Shown piece after piece: positions 20,406-29,609 of a DNA stretch of 64,000 nt. Source of the stretch: Pseudoalteromonas sp. MMG010 (GTDB taxonomy: Bacteria; Pseudomonadota; Gammaproteobacteria; Enterobacterales; Alteromonadaceae); NCBI RefSeq assembly GCF_018100905.1, contig NZ_JAGJEG010000007.1:124001-188000 (forward strand). The letters are read 5' to 3'. The notes under the pieces are model-generated. The model had not been told where the DNA came from. It was given only the letters and a program-made list of their open reading frames with translations, and did not search any database. The number at the start of each line of letters is the position of its first letter. Position 1 is the stretch's first letter. The translations under genes and the position numbers were made by a program.

Positions 20406-21107
20406 ATGACAATTAAATTAAAGACACTGATAAAAGTACTACCATTTGCCCTGTTATCAACAAGTGCAGCAGCAAACTGGTCAACAACAATCACAGGGGC
20501 TTCAGATTATACGTTTAATGGTATTAGCCAAACAAATAACGACCCTGCTATTCAAGCTAGTTTAGATTACGCTTTTGATAGCGGTGTATATGCCGGTGTA
20601 TGGGCGTCAAATGTTGATTTTAATGACGACACCGATTTTGAGCTAGATGCATACTTAGGTAAATATGTGCAATTAACTGATAAAATCTCAGCTGATTATG
20701 GTATTGCTTATTACACCTATCAAGGTCAAAACAGCGATGGTAACTACGCAGAGACCTACGCAAAATTTGGTTTTGCTAATGATCTTGGTCAAACAGAACT
20801 TAATTTTTGGTATAGCTGGGATTACTTTGGCAGCGGTGCTGGTCATGTAATTTCGATGATCGCACATACTTATGAACTTGCTCCAAATCATGCATTACGT
20901 GCAAGCTTTGATATTTCAAATTCATTAGATGGCGATAAATGGGCATGGGATGTTAATGAGAAAAAATCATACAAGCATTACCGCTTAGCGTATCAAACAA
21001 GCTACGAAGGATTTAATATTGAAGTAGCCGCAGAAGATACTAGCCTAGATTACGATACCAGTGATGAGCGTATTGTACTTGCTGTATCACGTACATTTGA
21101 TCTGTAA
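20406..21107 (+). CDS. TorF-family putative outer-membrane porin
   Basis: 233 residues with a Sec signal peptide (cleavage after about SAAA, residue 23). The body is an outer-membrane barrel with alternating amphipathic strands and ends in the aromatic residue pattern SRTFDL. The opening ANWSTTITGASDYTFNGISQT is typical of the TIGR02001/TorF family. It lies 9 bases after the transporter stop, in the bet operon. It probably lets choline or betaine cross the outer membrane. The operon is closed by the hairpin at 21133. Confidence 0.85.
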   Translation: MTIKLKTLIKVLPFALLSTSAAANWSTTITGASDYTFNGISQTNNDPAIQASLDYAFDSGVYAGVWASNVDFNDDTDFELDAYLGKYVQLTDKISADYGIAYYTYQGQNSDGNYAETYAKFGFANDLGQTELNFWYSWDYFGSGAGHVISMIAHTYELAPNHALRASFDISNSLDGDKWAWDVNEKKSYKHYRLAYQTSYEGFNIEVAAEDTSLDYDTSDERIVLAVSRTFDL

Positions 21108-21132
21108 GTTAAGTATTATACTTAATAATATA

Positions 21133-21156
21133 AAGGCCTCATAATGAGGCCTTTAT
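21133..21156. terminator. Bidirectional terminator between porin and ferredoxin genes
   Basis: AAAGGCCTC-ATAAT-GAGGCCTTT is followed by ATTGTTTT on the plus strand and preceded by A-rich sequence, so it can serve both convergent transcripts. Confidence 0.85.
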
Positions 21157-21182
21157 TGTTTTGTAACTGTTAAATATTAGAG

Positions 21183-21506
21183 TTAAGTTTCAATCAACTT
21201 TAATTTATCTGCAATGCCATTCCACTGTTCGGCATCGCTAGGCGGTGATTTCACTTGTGTGATCCTAGGCCAAATTAATGCCAGCTCGGCATTAAGTTCA
21301 GTAAATTCTTTTTGCGAATCGGGTAGTTCATCTTCTTGATAAATAGCTTCTGCGGGGCATTCTGGTACGCATAGCCCACAATCAATACAGTCAATTGGGC
21401 TAATTGCTAAAAAGTTAGGGCCTTCATAAAATGCATCTGCCGGGCACACCGCTACACAATCTGTGTATTTGCATTTTATACAGTTTTCGGTGACAACAAA
21501 CGCCAT
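21183..21506 (-). CDS. fdxA: Seven-iron ferredoxin FdxA
   Basis: 107 residues with two iron-sulfur sites: an N-terminal [14 protein letters not shown] segment (3Fe-4S plus one ligand of the 4Fe-4S) and [12 protein letters not shown] (4Fe-4S). The C-terminal extension of about 50 residues, with a helix ending [12 protein letters not shown], is typical of the Azotobacter FdI/FdxA type. It is a soluble low-potential electron carrier, and the partner is not indicated by neighbours. Single gene, convergent with the bet operon. Confidence 0.94.
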   Translation of the reverse strand: MAFVVTENCIKCKYTDCVAVCPADAFYEGPNFLAISPIDCIDCGLCVPECPAEAIYQEDELPDSQKEFTELNAELALIWPRITQVKSPPSDAEQWNGIADKLKLIET

Positions 21507-21701
21507 AGTAAAGCTTTACCCTAAGATTAATAAATGAGCGTGGATCATACCCAACCCGAATGAAAATACAATAAATAAGTGCCCAAATTATGTATTTTAA
21601 AGTAAAATATCCAATTAAGCTGTTAATGATAATATCAGCATTCCCCTTATTGTGAGCCAAGTGAATATTAACTTAGGCTATGACACCTAAAAGAGATTAA
21701 A

Positions 21702-23312
21702 ATGATACGTTTAACCGAAATAAAGCTGCCGCTGGATCATGACGAAAACGCGATTGGCCAAGCCATCATAGAAAAATTACACATCACGCCAGCACAACTT
21801 CATAGTTATAACGTATTTAAACGCGGCTACGATGCCCGTAAAAAAACAGCTATTTTACTTATTTACACCTTAGATATTGAGGTTGATAACGAACAAGGAT
21901 TACTTACTAAGTTTAGTAAAGATCAGCATGTTAAAATCGCTCCCGATACCAGCTATAAATTTGTAGCCAAAGCCCCTGAAAATTTAACCGAGCGCCCTGT
22001 TGTCATCGGCTTTGGACCTTGTGGTTTATTTGCCGGCTTAGTACTTGCTCAAATGGGCTTTAACCCAATCATTTTAGAGCGCGGAAAAGAAGTACGAGAG
22101 CGCACCAAAGACACGTTTGGTTTTTGGCGTAAACGTACATTAAACACCGAATCAAATGTGCAATTTGGCGAAGGCGGAGCTGGGACATTCTCAGACGGTA
22201 AACTATATAGCCAAGTTAAAGATCCCAAACATTATGGCCGTAAAGTCATCACTGAGTTTGTAGAAGCCGGAGCACCTGAAGAAATTTTATACGTCAGCAA
22301 ACCTCATATTGGTACTTTTAAATTAGTCACCATGATTGAAAAAATGCGCGCGCGTATTATTGAGCTCGGTGGCGAAATTCGCTTTAGTACTCGTGTAGAT
22401 GATATTCATTTAGATGATAACCAAGTGACGGGATTAAGCTTGTCAAGCGGTGAGCATTTAGCCACTCGTCATATTGTTTTAGCGGTTGGACACAGTGCCC
22501 GTGATACCTTTAAAATGATTTACGACAAAGGTATTTATGTTGAAGCAAAACCATTTTCTGTTGGCTTTAGAATAGAACATAAACAATCAATGATCGACGA
22601 ATGTCGCTTTGGACCAAACGCTGGTAACCCTATCTTAGGCTCTGCTGATTATAAACTGGTACACCATTGTGATAATGGCCGTACTGTTTATAGTTTTTGT
22701 ATGTGCCCTGGCGGTACAGTTGTTGCTGCAACCTCTGAAGAAGGGCGTGTTGTTACCAATGGTATGAGCCAATATTCACGTAGTGAACGAAATGCAAACA
22801 GTGCAATTGTCGTCGGCATTGACCCTGATACCGATTTCCCAGGACACCCATTAGCAGGTATTGAATTACAACGCCAACTTGAAGAGCAAGCTTACCTCGT
22901 TGGTGGCAGTAACTATGATGCACCAGCGCAATTAATTGGTGACTTTCTAAAAGGTAAATCATCTAACGATTTAGGCGATGTACAACCTTCATTTACGCCG
23001 GGCATAAAGCTGACAGATTTGGCGCAAGTACTCCCTGCATTTGCAATCGATGCTATTCGTGAGGCAATCCCTGCGTTTAATAAGAAGATCAGAGGCTTCT
23101 CTACTAATGATGGCTTACTCACAGGTGTCGAAACCCGTACTTCATCGCCAATCAGTATCAAGCGCGATAAAAGCTTTCAAAGTATCAATACCAAAGGGCT
23201 ATACCCAGCAGGTGAAGGAGCTGGCTACGCTGGGGGTATTTTATCTGCAGGAATAGATGGTATAAAAGCCGCTGAAGCCGTTGCACTTTCTATGCTTGAA
23301 AACACAAAATAA
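21702..23312 (+). CDS. NAD(P)/FAD-dependent oxidoreductase of unknown substrate
   Basis: 536 residues. A small N-terminal domain (about 1-85, with LPLDHDENAIGQAIIEKL) precedes a Rossmann FAD site (VVIGFGPCGLFAGLVLAQMG, about 100-120). Other conserved stretches are NVQFGEGGAGTFSDGKLYSQ, SFCMCPGGTVVAATSEEG and YPAGEGAGYAGGILSAG. This conserved family is found in many bacteria and is usually labelled only as an FAD-dependent protein, so I give no substrate. It is transcribed divergently from fdxA across 195 bases and ends at a bidirectional terminator. Confidence 0.88.
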   Translation: MIRLTEIKLPLDHDENAIGQAIIEKLHITPAQLHSYNVFKRGYDARKKTAILLIYTLDIEVDNEQGLLTKFSKDQHVKIAPDTSYKFVAKAPENLTERPVVIGFGPCGLFAGLVLAQMGFNPIILERGKEVRERTKDTFGFWRKRTLNTESNVQFGEGGAGTFSDGKLYSQVKDPKHYGRKVITEFVEAGAPEEILYVSKPHIGTFKLVTMIEKMRARIIELGGEIRFSTRVDDIHLDDNQVTGLSLSSGEHLATRHIVLAVGHSARDTFKMIYDKGIYVEAKPFSVGFRIEHKQSMIDECRFGPNAGNPILGSADYKLVHHCDNGRTVYSFCMCPGGTVVAATSEEGRVVTNGMSQYSRSERNANSAIVVGIDPDTDFPGHPLAGIELQRQLEEQAYLVGGSNYDAPAQLIGDFLKGKSSNDLGDVQPSFTPGIKLTDLAQVLPAFAIDAIREAIPAFNKKIRGFSTNDGLLTGVETRTSSPISIKRDKSFQSINTKGLYPAGEGAGYAGGILSAGIDGIKAAEAVALSMLENTK

Positions 23313-23372
23313 AATCCATTAATAAACACAGTATCGCCGCGATGCTGTGCCTTAATGTTAATTAAAGACATA

Positions 23373-23403
23373 AAAAAACCTGAGCATGCTCAGGTTTTTT
23401 TTA
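23373..23403. terminator. Bidirectional terminator
   Basis: AAAAAACCTGAGC-AT-GCTCAGGTTTTTT: a strong stem flanked by A and T runs, between the convergent FAD oxidoreductase and helicase genes. Confidence 0.92.
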
Positions 23404-23415
23404 TGTGTAAAGCGA

Positions 23416-24717
23416 TCACTTTTTAAGTGACAGCTTGGCACCTTTTAGCGTTTTACGAACATTTGAAATACGTGAACGATTACGCGCTCTTGCTTCACCT
23501 GTTGCTTGGCCTGATGGTTTGTTAGCACGACTGCGACGTAAGTGAGCTGGCTTTTTGCCTATTTTATCAATAAGTACTTCACGATTACTTACTTCGTAAC
23601 CTTCAAGGTATACGCGTTTTATTTTTTGCCCGATTAATGTTTCAATTTCAAACAGCATGTTTTCTTCTTCACGACTGACAAAAGAAATTGCTTGTCCTTC
23701 GTTACCGGCTCTACCTGTACGGCCAATACGGTGAACGTAATCTTCAGCAAGCCACGGTAAATCAATATTAATTACACGCGGTAAACCATCAATATCGATA
23801 CCACGGGCAGCGACTTCAGTGGCCACTAATACTCTCACTTTGCCTTCTTTAAACTCACGTAATGCACGGCGACGATTACCTTGAGATTTATCACCGTGGC
23901 ACACACCCGCAGCAATACCATCAAGGTTTAGTTCTTTTACAAGTTCATCGGCCGTTTCTTTCATGTTGACGAACACTAATACTTGTTGCCAGTTCTTTTT
24001 ACCAATAAGCTCAGAAAGTAACTCTTGTTTACGACGTTCTTCAACAGGATAAACCACGTGCTGAACAGTGCTTGCAGTACTGTTGGTTTGATCAACTCGT
24101 ACAATTTCAGGTTGTTTTAATACCTTTGATGCAAATTGTTTAATCGCAGCTGGGAATGTTGCTGAAAAAAGTAAAATTTGGCGTTCATCAGCACAACTTT
24201 TTATAACGCTTTGCATATCGTTGATAAAACCCATATCAAGCATTCTATCGGCTTCATCAAGTACCAAATGTTTCACATTAGCTAAGCTTAAATTACCTAA
24301 ACGAATATGATCAAGTAAACGCCCTGGTGTGGCAACAACAACATCAACACCTTGTTTTAAAGAGATTTCTTGTCCTGCTGTATTAACACCACCAAATAAA
24401 CTAACAACATTAAGTGCCGTGTGCTTTGCATACGCTTTAAAGTTATTCGCGATTTGTTCTGCCAATTCTCGCGTTGGTGCAAGAACTAAAGCATTTGGTG
24501 CATTATTAGTGCTAAGGGGTGACTCGATTAGCTTTTGAATAATAGGTAAGGCAAAAGCCGCTGTTTTTCCTGTACCAGTTTGTGCACTGGCTAAAACATC
24601 TTTACCTTTACGAACAGCTGGAATAGCCGCACGCTGAATGGGCGTAAGGGTGTGATAGTTAAGTTCATCTAACGCCTGAATAAGCTCAGGGGCAAAACTA
24701 AAAGATTTAAAATTCAT
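23416..24717 (-). CDS. rhlE: DEAD-box RNA helicase, RhlE type
   Basis: ATP-dependent RNA helicase, 433 residues. The Q-motif is LTPIQRAAIP, Walker A is AQTGTGKT (45-52), the DEAD box is LDEADRMLDMGF (154-157), then SAT and HRIGRTGRAG in the second RecA domain. A basic tail (about 395-433, many Arg and Lys) follows, as usual in RhlE-like proteins that act on rRNA assembly or mRNA turnover. The subclass within SrmB/RhlE is a judgement by eye. Single gene. Confidence 0.92.
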   Translation of the reverse strand: MNFKSFSFAPELIQALDELNYHTLTPIQRAAIPAVRKGKDVLASAQTGTGKTAAFALPIIQKLIESPLSTNNAPNALVLAPTRELAEQIANNFKAYAKHTALNVVSLFGGVNTAGQEISLKQGVDVVVATPGRLLDHIRLGNLSLANVKHLVLDEADRMLDMGFINDMQSVIKSCADERQILLFSATFPAAIKQFASKVLKQPEIVRVDQTNSTASTVQHVVYPVEERRKQELLSELIGKKNWQQVLVFVNMKETADELVKELNLDGIAAGVCHGDKSQGNRRRALREFKEGKVRVLVATEVAARGIDIDGLPRVINIDLPWLAEDYVHRIGRTGRAGNEGQAISFVSREEENMLFEIETLIGQKIKRVYLEGYEVSNREVLIDKIGKKPAHLRRSRANKPSGQATGEARARNRSRISNVRKTLKGAKLSLKK

Positions 24718-24784
24718 ACTGTATAACCTACGGCCACATTATCAAGGGTCGCAAATTATACAGTAAATTACAGACAACAGTTAG

Positions 24785-25216
24785 TTATAACTTAACTAAA
24801 GTGCCTTTTAATGCAACACCTGCCATAATAGTCCCTGCACCACACTCATATTCAGTAGTACTTACCCATTCACGCTTTTTATAATATGACTGAATATTAA
24901 CAACCGCGTTCATGCCTTCTTTAACCGCACGCTCTTGCAATGCTTTTAGGGCACTTAACATAACCCATTCACAAGCTTCAGTATCAGATTTACCAAATGC
25001 ATTGGTTTTTTTATTTGTTAAAACCTCACCAAACGTGGCGCTTGCTTTTCCATAAGGTTCACTAGCAAAGTAAAGGGGGATATCTAATAGCGCCGATTTT
25101 GCTTTACTTGTCTCTAACAACGATTGAATTGGGTATTTACTAATGTCATCACGAGCTTGTGCATTAAACGCAAGTATTGTGGTAAGTAAGCAAAGTAGGG
25201 TTATCATATTTTTCAT
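24785..25216 (-). CDS. Small exported protein, function unknown
   Basis: 143 residues from the ATG at 25216, which has AAGGAGAT upstream lying inside the end of the preceding gene; the longer in-frame reading to 25264 lacks a ribosome site. A signal peptide ends after about QARA. The mature part contains ACEWVMLSALKALQERAVKEGMNAVVNIQSYYKK and a C-terminal CGAGTIMAGVALKGTLVKL, which recalls YbjQ-like domains, but no function is known to me. It is the last gene of the long minus-strand run that holds the aryl polyene genes. Confidence 0.75.
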   Translation of the reverse strand: MKNMITLLCLLTTILAFNAQARDDISKYPIQSLLETSKAKSALLDIPLYFASEPYGKASATFGEVLTNKKTNAFGKSDTEACEWVMLSALKALQERAVKEGMNAVVNIQSYYKKREWVSTTEYECGAGTIMAGVALKGTLVKL

Positions 25217-25217
25217 T

Positions 25218-26024
25218 TTAATCTCCTTGATGTGTATAAAATTTCCAGGCAAACCCCAGGCCAACAGCTAAGTTATGATGCTGCTTCACCAACGGGCTGG
25301 CAATGAGTGAGGAAGCATGTGAAATATTGTAATACTTCACAAATCCCCCTACCCAATACTGTTCATTATCGTAACTTAACCCTAAGGATAAATCACTTCC
25401 CGAATAACCGGCTTTCGCATTGTAAACGGGTCGATTTGGCGTACTAAATTGCTCACTCACCGTATAAAAGTAATCATGGTAACGGTTAGTCGCAAAATTC
25501 ACATTCGCTTTAACACTCAATATAAGCGGGAATTCAGTAAAAAGCTCAATCGGTTGTTGCCCATAGATACCAACTCCGTAACGCCAGCCGATATCACTAA
25601 TACTAGAAAAATCAGTGGCAATGGCTTTTCGTGTAAACAAGCTAGCATACAGCTGCTGCCCTGTTTTACTATCACCTGTTAGGTAATAATTTAAAGCAGG
25701 ACCCAGTTCAAGCCCCCAGTCTAAATCTTCCATACCGTCGCGAGCACGACTATCTTCACTGGCAACAGCCGTGCTAAATCCAGCAGAAATATCTAAATGT
25801 AATGCTCCATTTTGCCATAAGTAACCAGTAAGACCACTGCGGTCTATATCCAGTTCATCACTAGAGAAGCGAATATAAGGTGAAGGCAGCGTAAATTGTT
25901 CACTTTGATCACTTCCTAAATAATGTGGTATCTCTGCTAAAAACACCCCTGCACCCACTTCAAGTTTTGAAGCACTGTGTGTGCAAAAGCTACAAAAAGC
26001 CAGTAAACAAAATAAGCTACGCAT
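25218..26024 (-). CDS. MipA/OmpV family outer-membrane protein
   Basis: 268 residues from the ATG at 26024, which follows the apeR stop by 5 bases; an in-frame TTG at 26039 would overlap it. A signal peptide (about 1-18, ending HSAS) precedes a beta-barrel of the MipA/OmpV family: VGAGVFLAEIPHYLGSD, LTGYLWQNGALHLDISAGFS, NLAVGLGFAWKF with the C-terminal strand. The family includes scaffolding and porin-like proteins. Placement directly after apeR suggests co-transcription and a possible outer-membrane role for the pigment pathway, but this is inference. Confidence 0.85.
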   Translation of the reverse strand: MRSLFCLLAFCSFCTHSASKLEVGAGVFLAEIPHYLGSDQSEQFTLPSPYIRFSSDELDIDRSGLTGYLWQNGALHLDISAGFSTAVASEDSRARDGMEDLDWGLELGPALNYYLTGDSKTGQQLYASLFTRKAIATDFSSISDIGWRYGVGIYGQQPIELFTEFPLILSVKANVNFATNRYHDYFYTVSEQFSTPNRPVYNAKAGYSGSDLSLGLSYDNEQYWVGGFVKYYNISHASSLIASPLVKQHHNLAVGLGFAWKFYTHQGD

Positions 26025-26029
26025 TACTA

Positions 26030-27253
26030 TTATTGCCAACGTTTAAATATTAATGATGTATTTATACCACCAAATGCAAAATTATTACTCATTACATAAT
26101 CGGTTTTAATTTCACGCCCTTGTGCTGTTATGTAATCAAGTGGTGCACATTCATCATCAACTTGCGTTAAGTTAATGGTTGGAGCAAACCAATCATCACG
26201 CATCATATTAATACTTGCCCATGCTTCAATAGCACCACAGGCACCTAATGTATGACCAAGGTAGCTTTTTAATGAACTAATTGGCTTAGCACCTAAAGCA
26301 TTAAATGTGGCATGCGATTCAGCAATATCACCGCGATCGGTAGATGTACCGTGCGCATTTACGTAACCAATTTTGTCTGCTGTTAAATCGGCATCTTGTA
26401 ATGCCATTTCAATCGCTATCTGCATTGTTTGCGAGGTAGGCTGTGTTACATGTTTACCATCTGAATTACAGCCAAAACCAACAACCTCAGCTAAAATAGT
26501 TGCACCACGAGCTTTGGCATGCTCATACTCTTCTAAAATCAACGTACCTGCCCCTTCGCCAATGACTAAACCGTCACGGTTTTTATCAAACGGGCGCGGC
26601 GACAACTTAGGTGTGTCGTTTTGTGTACTGGTTGCATATAGCGTATCAAATACCGCAGCTTCAGTAACACATAACTCTTCAGCTCCTCCAGCTACCATCA
26701 CTTTTTGACGGCCAAACTTAATCGCTTCATACGCATAGCCAATGCCTTGCGAACCCGATGTACACGCAGAGCTGGTGGTAATAACACGTCCTTTTAAACC
26801 AAAAAACACGCCCACATTCACCGGTGCAGTATGGGCCATCATTTGAATGTAACTGGTCGCGGTTACACCGTTCATTGACCCTGTATCCATCATATTGCCA
26901 AACGACACTAACGGTGAGGTAGACCCAATTGAGGAACCATAAGACACGCCAGTGCGGCCATCGGTTAACGCTTCATGTTCAAGCAAACCAGCTTGTTCAA
27001 GCGCACGCTCAGTGGCCACCGTTGACATTAATGACACTCGCCCCATTGAGCGAATTTTTTTACGTGAATAATGTGCTGGGCGCGAAAAATCACTAACAGG
27101 TGCGCCAAGCTTAGTATTAAGATCGTTAATATAAGCCCAATTATCCATGATAGTAACGGCATTTTCGCCTTTAATAAGTGCAGCTTTAAAATCATCCCAG
27201 TTATCACCTAATGCGGTAATAGAGGCCATGCCCGTAATAACAACTCGATTCAT
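26030..27253 (-). CDS. apeR: Beta-ketoacyl-ACP synthase (ApeR-like)
   Basis: 407 residues, KAS II fold, with the full catalytic set C164 (TTSSACTSGSQ), H301 (VNAHGTSTDRGD) and H334 (YLGHTLGACG). In the aryl polyene pathway ApeR is a second ketosynthase beside the ApeO:ApeC pair and supports chain building. It overlaps the apeQ stop by one base. The order apeO-apeP-apeQ-apeR is the standard end of APE clusters such as that of E. coli CFT073. Confidence 0.9.
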   Translation of the reverse strand: MNRVVITGMASITALGDNWDDFKAALIKGENAVTIMDNWAYINDLNTKLGAPVSDFSRPAHYSRKKIRSMGRVSLMSTVATERALEQAGLLEHEALTDGRTGVSYGSSIGSTSPLVSFGNMMDTGSMNGVTATSYIQMMAHTAPVNVGVFFGLKGRVITTSSACTSGSQGIGYAYEAIKFGRQKVMVAGGAEELCVTEAAVFDTLYATSTQNDTPKLSPRPFDKNRDGLVIGEGAGTLILEEYEHAKARGATILAEVVGFGCNSDGKHVTQPTSQTMQIAIEMALQDADLTADKIGYVNAHGTSTDRGDIAESHATFNALGAKPISSLKSYLGHTLGACGAIEAWASINMMRDDWFAPTINLTQVDDECAPLDYITAQGREIKTDYVMSNNFAFGGINTSLIFKRWQ

Positions 27254-27978
27254 TACGACATCCCGCCATTAACTTGAATAACTTGACGAGTAATATAACT
27301 GGCGCCTTCAGACATTAAAAATGAAACCGTAGCAGCAACTTCTTCTGGGCGTCCCATTCGATTTGCAGGGATGATCTTCATCATTTCATCAATGGGTAAA
27401 TCATCTGTCATCCCCGTGTCGATTAAACCCGGTGCAACACAGTTTACGGTGATTTTACGTTTAGCAAGCTCTACCGCCAGCGCTTTTGAAGCACCAATGA
27501 CCCCAGCTTTAGAGGCACTATAATTAACCTGTCCACGATTACCCGCCACTCCCGAAACCGAAGACATAGCCACAATACGTCCGCCTTTACGTGTACGTAC
27601 CATTGGCATCACTAAAGGATGCAATACATTGTAAAACCCATCTAGGTTTGTATGCACTACACTGTCCCATTCTTCATCTGTCATTGCCGGAAATGCCGTA
27701 TCGGCAGTAATACCCGCATTACAAACAACGCCGTAAAAAGCGCCATTTTTTTCTACGTATTCGTCTAATACTGTTTTTGCTTGTGCCCGATTGGCAACAT
27801 CAAACTGTAAAATATCAACATCAACACCTAGCGCTGAAATTTCAGCTTTTACTTGCTCTGCGGCGTCAATCCCAGAGCGACAATGTAAACTAATAGCAAA
27901 GCCATCTTTAGCCAATGCAATAGCCACAGCTTTACCAATGCCTTTACTTGAACCGGTCACTAATATACGTTTTGACAT
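27253..27978 (-). CDS. apeQ: 3-ketoacyl-ACP reductase (ApeQ, FabG-like)
   Basis: Reduces the beta-keto group of the growing aryl polyene on ACP, using NADPH. 241 residues of the short-chain dehydrogenase family with TGSSKGIG at residues 8-15 and the catalytic S140, Y153 and K157 (YSASK). The reductase is followed by a dehydratase step to give each conjugated double bond. The gene shares a base with both neighbours (TAATG on each side), showing close translational coupling with apeP and apeR. Confidence 0.93.
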   Translation of the reverse strand: MSKRILVTGSSKGIGKAVAIALAKDGFAISLHCRSGIDAAEQVKAEISALGVDVDILQFDVANRAQAKTVLDEYVEKNGAFYGVVCNAGITADTAFPAMTDEEWDSVVHTNLDGFYNVLHPLVMPMVRTRKGGRIVAMSSVSGVAGNRGQVNYSASKAGVIGASKALAVELAKRKITVNCVAPGLIDTGMTDDLPIDEMMKIIPANRMGRPEEVAATVSFLMSEGASYITRQVIQVNGGMS

Positions 27979-28433
27979 TACAATTGCTCCGCTAAAAATT
28001 GCTCTGGGTTTTGTGGTTGAAAAACATTTATTTTTGCTTCAACAACAACACTTTCATCGTTTTTAATAATACACTCAAATGCACTTAAACCATTCGGCTC
28101 GCTGTAGAGCTTTTCTACATCAATCGTTAAAGTGCAATCTAATTTAAACTTGCTAGTGTGCATTTTATATTTTCGGCTGCTCACTAAAAAGCCAATAGCG
28201 ACATCATCACCATTGTCTATCTGATTCGCATTAGCATACGCGGCAATAGTTTGAGCCATGTACTCAATGCCAACATGGCTTGGTACTGATTGTGTGTGTT
28301 GATCATAAAAATTGCTGTGTTTAGTGATAGTCACGCCACAACGGGCACTGCTATCATCGTAACGAATCAATTCGTCAATTAAGATCATCGGTCTAGTATG
28401 CGGCAAAATGCTTTCTATCGTGTGTGTGTTCAT
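27978..28433 (-). CDS. apeP: Hot-dog dehydratase subunit (ApeP-like)
   Basis: 151 residues of a FabA/FabZ-like hot-dog fold: LPHTRPMILIDEL at the N-terminus, and VPSHVGIEYMAQTIAAYANA as the central helix. In aryl polyene synthesis ApeP pairs with ApeI to dehydrate 3-hydroxyacyl-ACP. A partner ApeI-like protein is encoded at 38058, consistent with that split arrangement. The gene sits between the ketosynthase apeO and the reductase apeQ with almost no spacing. Confidence 0.88.
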   Translation of the reverse strand: MNTHTIESILPHTRPMILIDELIRYDDSSARCGVTITKHSNFYDQHTQSVPSHVGIEYMAQTIAAYANANQIDNGDDVAIGFLVSSRKYKMHTSKFKLDCTLTIDVEKLYSEPNGLSAFECIIKNDESVVVEAKINVFQPQNPEQFLAEQL

Positions 28434-28435
28434 CG

Positions 28436-29608
28436 TTATAATCCAATAAGAACGCTAACATTATTGCCACCAAAGGCAAATGAGTTAGATAAACAAGTAG
28501 TAATAGGTTGACTGTGCTGAGTCCCTGGCGGAACTAAATTAATAGGAGGTAAATTACTATCACGTTGACCATCCCAAACGTGTCCTGCGAAATCAGTGCC
28601 CCCTAATAATAGCCAACAAAAGCCTATTTCAGTGGCCCCTGCGGCGCCTAAAGTATGTCCAATTAAACCTTTTGACGAACTACACGCAACATGGCAACCA
28701 AATACATCGGCAACAGCAAGTGCTTCCATTTCATCATTTTTAGGTGTCGCAGTCCCATGCAAATTAATATAATCAACACGACTTGCACTATAACCGGCAT
28801 GATTTAATGCACTTTGCATCGCACGGCTTGCGCCTTCACCTGCAGGATGCGGTGCCGACATATGATGGGCATCACTTGACTCACCCACCCCGAGTAACTT
28901 AACACTCCCCGATTCTTTACTCACAATGGCTAAGGCCGCAGCTTCACCTAAATTAATACCATCACGGTTCACACTCGAAGGGTTACATACTCCCGCCGAA
29001 GTCGAAGCTAACGCATGAAAGCCATTAACGGTCATACCACATAAGCTATCTACGCCCCCAACGATGGCCGCATCAGCTAACCCATTACTGATAAGTTCTT
29101 GTGCAGTGGCAAATGCTTTGGCACTGGAAGAACACGCGGTTGAAAGCGTCATCGACAACCCGCTTACTTTTAACTCGCTACTAATAAATTGCGATAAGTT
29201 ATCCATCTCTTGCTGTTGATAACAATAATTATCTGGAAATTCGCCCGTTAGATTTAACTGTGTCATTGCTTGCTCACCTTGGGCAATACCAGAGGTGCTG
29301 GTGCCAACAATAACAGCAATACGATGGGCACCATATTTCGCAATTAACGCTTCTACCGGCAATCTAAGTTGCGCTAAAGCAAGGCTCGCTAATTGATTAT
29401 TTCGGGTTTGAAATTCAATCCGTTTACCCGATAAATCAGGCAAAGGCAACGTGACACTGGCAACATGAATAGGGCCTTCATTAAGTAACACTTCATTTAT
29501 TGCAATGCCATCTTGTTTACCCGCTAATAAATTATCCTTAATGGTTTTATTATCACCACCGAGCGCATTCACCATCGCATAGTGATTAATAAAAAGAGTG
29601 TGTTCCAT
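28436..29608 (-). CDS. apeO: Aryl polyene ketosynthase (ApeO)
   Basis: 390 residues with an intact KAS active site: C159 (LSTACSSSAKA), H284 (NLHGTATPKNDE) and H318 (GLIGHTLGAAG). In characterised APE systems ApeO works with the chain-length factor ApeC as a type II polyketide synthase extending a 4-hydroxybenzoyl-type starter. A matching ApeC-like protein is encoded at 41599. It lies 2 bases from apeP and from the DUF3261 lipoprotein gene, so all are in one unit. Confidence 0.92.
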   Translation of the reverse strand: MEHTLFINHYAMVNALGGDNKTIKDNLLAGKQDGIAINEVLLNEGPIHVASVTLPLPDLSGKRIEFQTRNNQLASLALAQLRLPVEALIAKYGAHRIAVIVGTSTSGIAQGEQAMTQLNLTGEFPDNYCYQQQEMDNLSQFISSELKVSGLSMTLSTACSSSAKAFATAQELISNGLADAAIVGGVDSLCGMTVNGFHALASTSAGVCNPSSVNRDGINLGEAAALAIVSKESGSVKLLGVGESSDAHHMSAPHPAGEGASRAMQSALNHAGYSASRVDYINLHGTATPKNDEMEALAVADVFGCHVACSSSKGLIGHTLGAAGATEIGFCWLLLGGTDFAGHVWDGQRDSNLPPINLVPPGTQHSQPITTCLSNSFAFGGNNVSVLIGL

Positions 29609-29609
29609 A

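Noticed and set aside
21424-21660. Minus-strand frame overlapping fdxA
   Set aside because: Out of frame with fdxA, whose Cys pattern is unambiguous. No ribosome site.
26373-26708. Plus-strand frame of 111 codons opposite apeR
   Set aside because: A mirror frame of a conserved ketosynthase, rich in Cys, Ser and Ala from the codon pattern only.
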